Positions 8,900 to 16,289 of a DNA stretch of 64,000 nucleotides are shown here, piece by piece. Source of the DNA: Pseudomonas nitroreducens (GTDB lineage: Bacteria; Pseudomonadota; Gammaproteobacteria; Pseudomonadales; Pseudomonadaceae). The notes beneath the pieces are model-generated. The model had not been told where the DNA came from and made no database searches. It was given only the letters and a program-made list of their open reading frames with translations. Position 1 is the first letter of the stretch; each line of letters starts with the position of its first letter. Where the stretch lies: NCBI RefSeq assembly GCF_014204515.1, contig NZ_JACHLI010000036.1, positions 1 through 64,000 on the forward strand, written 5' to 3'. Made by a program: the position numbers and the translations under genes.

Positions 8900-9547
8900 A
8901 TGAAAGATATTGAAATGATTGAAGGAAGGCTATTTAAGAGGTATTCAATTGTATCGTCTGCTCATGGTCTTACATCTAAACAGAGATCTCATTTCCTCAA
9001 GCTCAAGGCGTATCCGAAGTTTCGGGTTGATACCACCATTAAAGAATTCGAGATGTCCCTCTTTGGCCCTGGAGGGCGGCTTTCCTATGCCTTTGAGGAG
9101 TTCGACGAGGATGTGCCAGGCAGCAGGAAAATAGGTGCCTACCAGTTTTCTCCTGTGTACGCCGGCCGCATTGAACTTATGAAGAAGCTCATGACGACTA
9201 AGGCCAACATAAACAAAATGGAGATAGCAGATAGATTGACTGAGATGGCCGAGCAGTGTGCTCGGGATGTGGAGATGTCGCGGGCAAGTGGATACGAAAC
9301 AGGCCTGAAAAGCGGTGTGCTTTCACAAGTTAGACAAGCCATTGAGAAAATGGCAGAGGAGTCCACGGGGGATCAGGAAAAATACGGGCCCCTCTTGATT
9401 AGTGATGTTGAGAAATGGCTTGAGAATGTAGAAACATCTTGGCCAGGGACTGAAGCCGTGGTTGAAGATCTGATTTTGTACGTAGTGGAAAATTTCACAA
9501 ATCGAATGAGACGGTCGAGGCGGTTATTAGATACTTCGGTCGTCTAA
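8900..9547 (+). CDS. AT-rich orphan protein, unknown
   Basis: This soluble protein of 215 residues is basic at its N-terminus and helical from about residue 100 on. Its codon use is more AT-rich than its neighbours, which suggests recent acquisition. The start at 8900 is preferred because AAAGGAT precedes it, while the in-frame ATG at 8840 gives an unlikely hydrophobic extension. No motif was recognised. The base composition matches other AT-rich orphans in this window, some of them defence-like, but a role in defence is only a guess. Confidence 0.65.
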   Translation: MKDIEMIEGRLFKRYSIVSSAHGLTSKQRSHFLKLKAYPKFRVDTTIKEFEMSLFGPGGRLSYAFEEFDEDVPGSRKIGAYQFSPVYAGRIELMKKLMTTKANINKMEIADRLTEMAEQCARDVEMSRASGYETGLKSGVLSQVRQAIEKMAEESTGDQEKYGPLLISDVEKWLENVETSWPGTEAVVEDLILYVVENFTNRMRRSRRLLDTSVV

Positions 9548-9579
9548 CTGGTGAGCCAAGAGGATGACCGCTGCAAGGT

Positions 9580-9828
9580 TCATTCGTCGGTAGGTCTGCT
9601 GTGCTTCTGCTCCTGGGGCCACTTCCAATCACCCTGATGCCAGTTCCCCATCTCGTTCCATGAGCGAATGGGGAGCTTGTTGCGCGCGACTGCCTGGTGG
9701 GCCTCATTGAGGTAGCGGTCTGCGACGTTCTGGCTGTGACGGGGTTTGCCCACAAACGAATCGATCAAGCTAGCCATGCCTGCGGCAATGGACGAAAGGC
9801 CGGCGGCGAGCGTGCGCATGAGGTTCAT
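9580..9828 (-). CDS. small hypothetical protein
   Basis: This 82-residue protein has a hydrophobic Ala/Gly/Ser-rich N-terminus (residues 4-20) that could be a membrane anchor or a weak signal, then a polar Trp-rich tail. The start at 9828 is chosen because AGGAGA lies about 5 bases upstream. An ATG 51 bases further upstream lacks a ribosome site. It converges on the AT-rich orphan at 8900. Confidence 0.6.
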   Translation of the reverse strand: MNLMRTLAAGLSSIAAGMASLIDSFVGKPRHSQNVADRYLNEAHQAVARNKLPIRSWNEMGNWHQGDWKWPQEQKHSRPTDE

Positions 9829-9899
9829 CGGGTCTCCTGTTATGGCGCTTGGGCGAAGATGTGCAATCATGCCGCCCACGAGATCATGAGGCCATCATT

Positions 9900-10217
9900 A
9901 TGAGTAACCCCGAATTCGCCCTCAAGCAGTACGCACTGGATCATTTCTCCAGTCTATGCGTGCAGAAAATACAACTCGACCTCACGCATGTTTTCGAACT
10001 GAATAGTGAGCTCTATCGGTTTGCTTCAATGTGCTGCCAAGAAGACCCAGAAGGAGAGGGAATCCAGATTGCATATGGCCTGATAATCCAGGTCGCGTTG
10101 GCCTATGGGGCCGGGATGGAGAGGAAGACTCCAGATGAACTGAAGGCGGTCGTTTCCCACGGCCTGGATGTAGCCATGAGTGGTGTTCTAGAGTCGGACT
10201 CAGACCTAATTCACTAG
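9900..10217 (+). CDS. hypothetical protein
   Basis: This 105-residue acidic helical protein has no recognised family. GAGG precedes the ATG. It is first in a rightward run of four genes reaching 11949, but an 87-base gap separates it from the next, so operon membership is uncertain. Confidence 0.6.
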   Translation: MSNPEFALKQYALDHFSSLCVQKIQLDLTHVFELNSELYRFASMCCQEDPEGEGIQIAYGLIIQVALAYGAGMERKTPDELKAVVSHGLDVAMSGVLESDSDLIH

Positions 10218-10307
10218 CCATCAGGCTTCTGGGCTAGGAAAGCCTTGCCCGGTTGTGCGAGTTGGATGGGGGCGAGGCTGGCTCGGCCCATCGGAATGGA
10301 GACCCCG

Positions 10308-10817
10308 ATGAAAAAACGGATGACTGATGAGCAAATCAATGCCCACCTGGCACTCTGGGATAGCCGTATCGAAGAGTTCATTCGAACGAACAGGGACGAA
10401 ATCTACCCGCAGCTGCTCAGGTGGTTGTCCGACACAACGGTGCCGACAGGGCTGTACAACGTCCTCGTCGCTTACTGTGCTGAGCTGGTAGGCCCTGAGG
10501 AAGCCTTTAAGTTCTCGCTCCACTGGGTGGCCAAAGTGGCCTTAAGGGATCTGCGTGGGTACAGACAGAAGCCAACGCCAGAGCATTTCCCTATACGGCT
10601 CAAGCTGGTCATGGAAGAACGGAGGCTTCAGGAGATGCCGATGCCATCGAACCTTAAAGGCACGACACTGAACCGGTATCTTGAAGGAAAGACGACTCCG
10701 ACCTTGACCAACCTGGCAGAGATAGCTGCCGACCTGGGCGTGTCGCCGGCATGGCTTGCATTCGGAATCGGCCTACCGGAGGATCACACCCCCAGTGGAA
10801 GAGGAGCGCGGGAATGA
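10308..10817 (+). CDS. protein with C-terminal XRE-type HTH
   Basis: This 169-residue protein has an N-terminal helical half of unknown type. Its C-terminal half looks like a Cro/CI-type helix-turn-helix, including NRYLEGKTTPTLTNLAEIA and a following LGVSPAWL segment. It could be a transcriptional regulator or phage-repressor-like protein. GGAG precedes the ATG. Its stop overlaps the HAD gene start (ATGA at 10814-10817), so the two are translationally coupled. Confidence 0.7.
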   Translation: MKKRMTDEQINAHLALWDSRIEEFIRTNRDEIYPQLLRWLSDTTVPTGLYNVLVAYCAELVGPEEAFKFSLHWVAKVALRDLRGYRQKPTPEHFPIRLKLVMEERRLQEMPMPSNLKGTTLNRYLEGKTTPTLTNLAEIAADLGVSPAWLAFGIGLPEDHTPSGRGARE

Positions 10818-11446
10818 GTGCAAAGCCCAAGGTCGTGATTTTTGACCTGTACGGAACCCTGGTGGAGATCGATGAGCCCCGCAGCCCCTTTTCCCGCTTA
10901 TTGAAGTTCGGTGTGGTGATGGGCCGGGCGATCAGACCGGATGACCGCCGTGAGATCATGACCAGCAACCTGGGCCTGTCCGGCGTGGCTGATCGATTTG
11001 GTATCCCCGTCAACGCCGATGAGCTGGACTCGCTTGAGCGCGACATCTACGCGGAGCTGGCATCCGTGAGGGTCTTCAGCGACGTCCATGCCACCCTCGA
11101 GCTATTGCGTCGGGAGGGGATCAAGACCGCGCTGTGCTCAAACCTTGCAGCGGCCTACGCGGTGCCGGCGAAGACAATGCTGCCAACTTTCGACTCCTAT
11201 GCCTTCAGCTTCGAAGTCGGTGCCATCAAGCCGGAGGCAGCCATCTACGAGCACGTACTGCGCGAGATCGGCTGCAGCGCCAGCGAGGCGGTCATGATCG
11301 GTGACACCCAGAAAGCGGATGTCGAGGGGCCTGCAGAGCTTGGCATCAAGGCGTTTTTGCTGAAGCGAGAAGGTGAGGGGGTGTCACAGGAGCCGCTAAC
11401 TGACCTGATTGAGCAGGTGTTGGCAATGCCTGAGGCTGGCCACTGA
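10814..11446 (+). CDS. HAD-family hydrolase
   Basis: This 210-residue haloacid-dehalogenase-fold protein has motif I FDLYGT (nucleophile Asp near residue 10), motif II Ser/Asn in CSNL near 105, Lys in KPEAAIY near 138, and motif III/IV GDTQKAD near 162-168. Motif I has Tyr where phosphatases have the second Asp (DxDxT). That pattern is seen in subfamily IA dehalogenase-like members, so the substrate is open. It overlaps genes on both sides (ATGA upstream, TGATG downstream), so the three form an operon. Confidence 0.88.
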   Translation: MSAKPKVVIFDLYGTLVEIDEPRSPFSRLLKFGVVMGRAIRPDDRREIMTSNLGLSGVADRFGIPVNADELDSLERDIYAELASVRVFSDVHATLELLRREGIKTALCSNLAAAYAVPAKTMLPTFDSYAFSFEVGAIKPEAAIYEHVLREIGCSASEAVMIGDTQKADVEGPAELGIKAFLLKREGEGVSQEPLTDLIEQVLAMPEAGH

Positions 11447-11949
11447 TGCATGCCGAAGACGAGATCGACCTCGAGTGGTTGAGCGATTTGGCGTGGCGTT
11501 TTCACCAGGCACTGAAGGCGGCTCATTCAGAAGGAAATGATGGCCTGCTAGGGGCATCGGGTGGTGATTTCCCCGAAGGGCTTTGCGGACATGCTTCCCT
11601 CGCTTTCGGCCGCTACTTGATGGTTGAGTACGGTGTAGAGGCAATGCGGATTTCTGCGACACACCCTGAAAAAGGGACACATGAGTGGCTGGCCATTAAA
11701 GGGAGCTTCCTAGAGCTCAGGGATGCGGAAGACTGGGAGTATTGGGTGATGACAAACGGTGTGATTGTCGACCTCACCCATGGTCAGTTTGATAGGCAGA
11801 GCCGCCCGATGGTCTTCGTGGGAAGTCCAGACGGCTGGTTCGACCAATGGGTTATCGATCAGCCTCCCGATGCACCTGCTAAGGATCTGAGGATACCAGA
11901 CGATCTGCTCAATGCCATTCTGAAGCATCTCAAAGCGTCGCGGGTTTAG
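11446..11949 (+). CDS. putative Cys-His-Asp hydrolase or transglutaminase-like enzyme
   Basis: This 167-residue protein has a likely papain/transglutaminase-fold catalytic set: Cys47 in EGLCGHAS at the start of a helix, His79 in GTHEWL on a strand, and Asp109 in VIVDLTHGQF. The order and spacing fit transglutaminase-like cysteine peptidases or deamidases. It is third in a coupled operon after a HTH protein and a HAD hydrolase. A deamidase toxin or effector, a peptidase, or an inactive binding domain are all possible. Confidence 0.6.
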   Translation: MHAEDEIDLEWLSDLAWRFHQALKAAHSEGNDGLLGASGGDFPEGLCGHASLAFGRYLMVEYGVEAMRISATHPEKGTHEWLAIKGSFLELRDAEDWEYWVMTNGVIVDLTHGQFDRQSRPMVFVGSPDGWFDQWVIDQPPDAPAKDLRIPDDLLNAILKHLKASRV

Positions 11950-11999
11950 GGTTTCGTTTGGTTGGTATGCAGTTTCTTTGAACTGGGATAGGCAACGAA

Positions 12000-12023
12000 A
12001 TAGACCACCTTTCGGTGGTCTAT
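12000..12023. terminator. bidirectional terminator between convergent genes
   Basis: A 10-base perfect stem ATAGACCACC/GGTGGTCTAT with a TTTC loop sits between the rightward operon ending at 11949 and the leftward gene ending at 12031. Moderate A/T flanks on both sides fit termination in either direction. Confidence 0.75.
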
Positions 12024-12030
12024 CCAGAAA

Positions 12031-12702
12031 TTACTTTTTTGGCCCGCAGAGGGTAGACGTCCAGCCACTTACACCTCTGATCTGCATGATCTCGAAGTTA
12101 TCAAGGAGGTGCTTGTTTGTTGGCGACTCTGTTTCGATTGCATGATAAATAATTAGCGGTTCAGAATTCGACCACTTGAAGGCAATTCCTGGGTCGTTAA
12201 CATCGAAGCCTTTCAAGGTTACATCAATCAGCTCGTCAATACTCTTAACGCCAGGCTTGAGAAGAAGCTCATGCCAAACTCCATCAGAGTAAAGCCGACC
12301 AAAGTATTGGAGGGTTCCACCCTTGTATTCTTTGAAGGTGGGTGACTTCCATAGGACGACCCCAACACCATAGCCATTACCTTCAATGTCATCAGATACG
12401 TCTTCGAGAATTCTGTTTGCCAAGTCGTCAGTGGAGTCCAACGGTGCTACAGAGATTTTGCCCAGGTAGCATGGGACACCATCTTCAGGTGCATATATTT
12501 TGGAGGCAAAGAAGAAAGATGGCTCTGCAAGTGTGTGATCTTCGATGAACGAATCTTCGATTAGGTCGAACCCAAGATTTCCCAGTAGATCGTAGTAGAG
12601 CCCAGGATCAATAGGATGGTACATCCGCATGCCATCCCGAATCTGCTCGCTTGTGAAGCCTTCGAGTTCTGCACTCAGCTCCTTAGGGAGGATCTTTTTC
12701 AT
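12031..12702 (-). CDS. hypothetical protein, probably the 3' part of an interrupted gene
   Basis: This 223-residue AT-rich reading frame has no recognised family and no ribosome site before its first ATG. The same frame stays open upstream for another 32 codons, with coding-like acidic content, up to a TAA at 12799-12801. Directly beyond that TAA, in the same frame, lies the 104-residue gene with a strong AGGAGG. The simplest reading is one gene of about 360 codons (13113 to 12031) broken by a nonsense codon. Independent translation from ATG 12702 is the alternative. Confidence 0.55.
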   Translation of the reverse strand: MKKILPKELSAELEGFTSEQIRDGMRMYHPIDPGLYYDLLGNLGFDLIEDSFIEDHTLAEPSFFFASKIYAPEDGVPCYLGKISVAPLDSTDDLANRILEDVSDDIEGNGYGVGVVLWKSPTFKEYKGGTLQYFGRLYSDGVWHELLLKPGVKSIDELIDVTLKGFDVNDPGIAFKWSNSEPLIIYHAIETESPTNKHLLDNFEIMQIRGVSGWTSTLCGPKK

Positions 12703-12798
12703 GTGCTCGACGATGTCGTCATCGTCCAGGCCAAACGGGTTCAGGTCAATGGAGTCATCCGGACTTTCACCATATATACGATCAGTGTCTATGGAGAA

Positions 12799-13113
12799 TT
12801 ATACGGGACGCTTTGAGCTGGATGGGCTCATCTGGTCGACAATGTGATTGGCGTAGCTAGGATGTATCTGAAAATCTTCAACCAGTATTGCAGTGTACTC
12901 TTTCCGGCGCCTTACAAGTTCGGAGCTTGAGACTTTTTCATCGACAAGACTAGGGCGGATGCTGCCAACAGCAGTGCTCAATATGTCCCAAGAGTTAAAT
13001 CCGCACATGCGGGAAAACATTGAGGCGGCTTCTGACTTCGGTATTGACAGGCTCTCTGAGCAAGCGTCGATCCAAGCCATAGGGCGATCAAGGCTTTCTG
13101 GTACGAATGTCAT
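12799..13113 (-). CDS. hypothetical protein, probably the 5' part of an interrupted gene
   Basis: This 104-residue protein is preceded by a strong AGGAGG five bases before its ATG. It ends in TAA, after which the same frame stays open into the 223-residue reading frame. The residues flanking the stop give no sign of a domain boundary, which supports a nonsense mutation in one longer protein. No family was recognised for either part. Confidence 0.6.
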   Translation of the reverse strand: MTFVPESLDRPMAWIDACSESLSIPKSEAASMFSRMCGFNSWDILSTAVGSIRPSLVDEKVSSSELVRRRKEYTAILVEDFQIHPSYANHIVDQMSPSSSKRPV

Positions 13114-13556
13114 TCCAACCTCCTGGTTTCACTGACAAAGCTGCTTGGTTCGTTTAGGAGGGCAATGATCATTCAATTCATATATGAATGTCTATGATGA
13201 ATAAACATAAAATATAACTTCCCGAAAACTTTTTCCTGACCTCCGACGGAAGGCAAGCTCGCGAGCATACAGACGGCGAAAAGCCCGCCAGGGGCGGGCT
13301 TTTCTAGGCCTCGATGGGCTTGGGGGCGTTGCAAAGGGCTCAAGGGCCAGTAGTCTTATGCGCCCACCCCTTGAGGGGGTGAGCTCAGCCAGGCGGATTG
13401 CCTGGGGCAGGTCGCAGTTTCCTCGAACTGGTCGAACTGGCTTGGCCAGCTGCGGAGCGCGACGTGAAGTCCCTGTAACCGCTCTACTGCAATGGTAAGC
13501 GAGCGAGTCCATGGAATCCAGAATTTGTAATCAAAATCTTGCCCCCAGATCCGTCC
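13114..13556. other. gene-free stretch with one terminator
   Basis: This stretch holds the AT-rich upstream region of the gene starting at 13113 and then ordinary GC-rich sequence. I see no convincing coding region. The only clear structure is the hairpin at 13279-13303. A leftward frame at 13192-13512 has no ribosome site and a biased composition, and is rejected. Confidence 0.4.
13279..13303. terminator. symmetrical A/T-flanked hairpin terminator
   Basis: An 11-base stem AAAAGCCCGCC/GGCGGGCTTTT with a 3-base loop has A-run and T-run flanks, so it could terminate on both strands. It is not close to any gene end I can support. Confidence 0.7.
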
Positions 13557-14114
13557 CTATCGAGGAGCCTTAGCGCGCTGCCTTATGGTGATGCGCTCGA
13601 GCTCCTGACTGGAGAACTCAGCCACCTCGGTACATCCAGTGCTCCAGGCCAGACTCAACTCTACTGATCCTGCGATCAGTGCCGGCGGCTTTTGTCCTCC
13701 GGAGTAGGCGCCCAGGTAGAACACAGCTCTCAGCAACTCGGCTTCTTGCTCAATCAGATCAGTCCCGACAGCACGACGCGCGAACCTCTCGATCTGGAGG
13801 TGTTCGTAGGCCACGCGCAATTCGATGTAGTGGCTAAGCGTCCACTCAACAGGTGCCGGGGGCTTCGGGAACTTTGGTGTGTTCCACGGCTCACCGCTGG
13901 ACATGTGTTTGCTGAAAGATTTCGTCAGCCATAGAAATACAGGGCCGTTGTCGAGGGCGATCTGCTCGATCTCACCGAATAGCCTCTCCCCACGCCAGTA
14001 AACATCACTCGAATCGGAGAAGCACGAAAACCAGTCGAACTGGTCGAGCCTTTCGTAGAACGAGAGGGTGTCTGGAAAGGAGTGGGCAGGGACGTTGCAG
14101 GGTAAATGCTGCAT
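13557..14114 (-). CDS. hypothetical protein
   Basis: This 185-residue soluble protein is rich in Trp, Phe and Tyr in its N-terminal half. No motif or family was recognised. No good ribosome site precedes the ATG at 14114, so the start is uncertain. It lies 127 bases downstream of the DdmE-like gene on the same strand. It could be a trailing gene of that operon, although the gap makes this unsure. Confidence 0.55.
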   Translation of the reverse strand: MQHLPCNVPAHSFPDTLSFYERLDQFDWFSCFSDSSDVYWRGERLFGEIEQIALDNGPVFLWLTKSFSKHMSSGEPWNTPKFPKPPAPVEWTLSHYIELRVAYEHLQIERFARRAVGTDLIEQEAELLRAVFYLGAYSGGQKPPALIAGSVELSLAWSTGCTEVAEFSSQELERITIRQRAKAPR

Positions 14115-14240
14115 GAGGAGGTCTCAGTAGGGCTTCGTTGGCCGCCTCCTGGCTCAGGACAATATACCCTTAAAAGAGGTTTGGATAACAGCGACGAGGG
14201 CTGCCGGCCCCTTACTTGGGCCGGCGCCGACTCTGGTAGG

Positions 14241-16289
14241 TCAGTTCTTGAGGCAGAGCTCCACGATTTTCTGCAGGATCGAGGTCTTGGCCGACTCCCG
14301 CAGCTTCACGATGTCGTAGGTGAAGGTGGAGAAGAACAGCTCACCCAGAGGGTGGCTGAGCACCGGCAGGCGAGTGCCAGCTTCGTCGGTGATCACCACG
14401 TTGTAGACCAGGCTCTGCTTCGCGATGGTGTTGTTTGCCGCCTTGTTGGAGGCGACAAAGTACCAGGCACCTTCTTCACCGTTGTCCTGGATGAAGATGC
14501 TGTGCCGCTGCTTCTGCTTGGTCGGGGTCAGGTAGTACGGTAGGGCGGATACCTGAATGCCGACTTCGCGGGAGGGGGAAGTGCCTTCATCCTGGCGAAC
14601 CTGGTTGTCGAAGAGTGCATTGCCAATGATGTCGGGCACGCGTCCGCTGTTGAAGGCAGTCAACCATGCATTCGTTCCCTTGTCGTGGATCAGGAAGGTG
14701 TCGTTCCAGATCGTATCGAAGGGCTTCTCAGACGCCTTGCCGAGGACGGCACTTAGTTGGCGGAAGTCTTCGTTGAATTCGCCCTTCGAGAACTGGTCGT
14801 ACCGCCGGGTACGCTCGATCTTGATCTGCTCGCCTTCGACCAGGACGTCGAGTACCTGGAAGTACGCGTTCTTGTCCGTGTCGCGACGGCAGGAGATGAG
14901 CACCAACGACGCGCGAGGAAGTTGGGCGCCAGCGACGGTCACTACGCCATGCTTGTAGATGGCTTCTTTGAGCGCCAGCTCCTGCAAGCATTTCTCCAAC
15001 GCGGTCTTGCTGAGCGCCTTTCCTGGTTTGAGATCAAAGCCTTGGCATATCGTGGCCTTGCCACCGAGGAAACGATTGATCTTGGCGGCGGTGTAGAAGT
15101 CGAACTGGGCCTTTGGGTTCTTCTGCTGTGCAGCCATGGCTTGCCAGAACGTGGTGTAGGACACGTTCGAGCTTCGGTCTACGATGCTGCTTCCGGCCTC
15201 CGGGCTGGCCTCGCTGACAACCAGGTAGCTGACATCCCTCTCCAGAAGAGCTTCAGGGGCAGGTAAAGAGTCTGCATTGACCACCTTGGCCGCTCCGATG
15301 GTATTGGCCAGGCTTTCGACTGCAGCTTTGCGCTTGGGATCGGTAGTCGTATCGAGCACCCACAGGGGATTAGTGGTGTCCGGGATGCTCTCAAGGAACT
15401 TCCTGACCTGGTGGGTTGCCTGGAATTCAACGGGGCGCGACTCGACACCTGCCTGATCCAAAATCTTCAGCAGCCGGTTGAGGCAGTCCGTGACGTGGTA
15501 GTTGATGCTGTTTTCGTAGCGTTCGTAGGCCTCAGGGTTCTCGTTACTGGTGGCGAAAGCCATGAAGTTTCGGTCGCTCTTGGTCGCGCTGAGACGGCGC
15601 TTAAGCTGGAAACGCCTGCCGGCCCAGTCAAACATCAGAGTTCCACTCTCGGTCACCGGCCGGCTGATGTCTTTTGCGTCTGGTGCACACTCCATCATGA
15701 CACGGTGCAAGGACAGGGCGATCTCTTGCTGACGAGAGAAGTAGACCTGGAAGCGCAGCGCGTCGAAAACGCCAGCCTCATCTTTTCTTGCGTAGCTGAA
15801 CATCATGCCCAGGTAGAGCTCGGCGTTGAACTCGACCGGGGAGATGTCGTAGCGCTTCTCCACGTCGGTGATGAAAGACAACTTCAGGCGCAGATCAAGG
15901 AGGCTCTCGATCACCTTGTGGTGGTCGAGGGAGTGGTCGCTGATGACCTGGCGCACTTGGCCGGGAGTCGGGGCCTGGCCGCTCAGGAACAGGAAGCCAA
16001 ACCGCCCTTGCCGAGCACTGAACTTGGTGTAATGCACCCCGGTGCCGGCGGGCAGGCTGAGTTTCTGCCGGATGTACTCCTTGATGGTCGCGTCAACCCG
16101 TTGGTAGTAGGTGTCCGTTCTCTCACCGGACGGCCGAGTGACCTCCACTACGCCCGCCTGGATGTGCCCGACGCCGGGAGTTGGTGCCGACAGCTGATCA
16201 ATGATCGCTTCCAGGGCACCTGGGAGCGTGAGCATGTTTGTTCTGGCCCTGGCGGCGGCCTCATGTGCCAGGTTGGTGAAAAGGCTCAT
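14241..16289 (-). CDS. ddmE: DdmE-like Argonaute-family protein (candidate)
   Basis: This 682-residue protein is close in length to Vibrio DdmE (about 690). It is the second gene after a helicase-nuclease with DdmD architecture, coupled by ATGA at 16286-16289. In DdmDE, DdmE is a catalytically dead prokaryotic Argonaute that binds a guide, recognises plasmid DNA and recruits DdmD. The C-terminal third here looks like a PIWI-type fold, alternating strands and helices that end in a hydrophobic HPLGELFF segment and a terminal helix. No obvious DEDX tetrad is visible, which agrees with an inactive PIWI domain. The call rests on architecture and gene pairing. A structure prediction would settle it. 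Confidence 0.62.
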   Translation of the reverse strand: MSLFTNLAHEAAARARTNMLTLPGALEAIIDQLSAPTPGVGHIQAGVVEVTRPSGERTDTYYQRVDATIKEYIRQKLSLPAGTGVHYTKFSARQGRFGFLFLSGQAPTPGQVRQVISDHSLDHHKVIESLLDLRLKLSFITDVEKRYDISPVEFNAELYLGMMFSYARKDEAGVFDALRFQVYFSRQQEIALSLHRVMMECAPDAKDISRPVTESGTLMFDWAGRRFQLKRRLSATKSDRNFMAFATSNENPEAYERYENSINYHVTDCLNRLLKILDQAGVESRPVEFQATHQVRKFLESIPDTTNPLWVLDTTTDPKRKAAVESLANTIGAAKVVNADSLPAPEALLERDVSYLVVSEASPEAGSSIVDRSSNVSYTTFWQAMAAQQKNPKAQFDFYTAAKINRFLGGKATICQGFDLKPGKALSKTALEKCLQELALKEAIYKHGVVTVAGAQLPRASLVLISCRRDTDKNAYFQVLDVLVEGEQIKIERTRRYDQFSKGEFNEDFRQLSAVLGKASEKPFDTIWNDTFLIHDKGTNAWLTAFNSGRVPDIIGNALFDNQVRQDEGTSPSREVGIQVSALPYYLTPTKQKQRHSIFIQDNGEEGAWYFVASNKAANNTIAKQSLVYNVVITDEAGTRLPVLSHPLGELFFSTFTYDIVKLRESAKTSILQKIVELCLKN

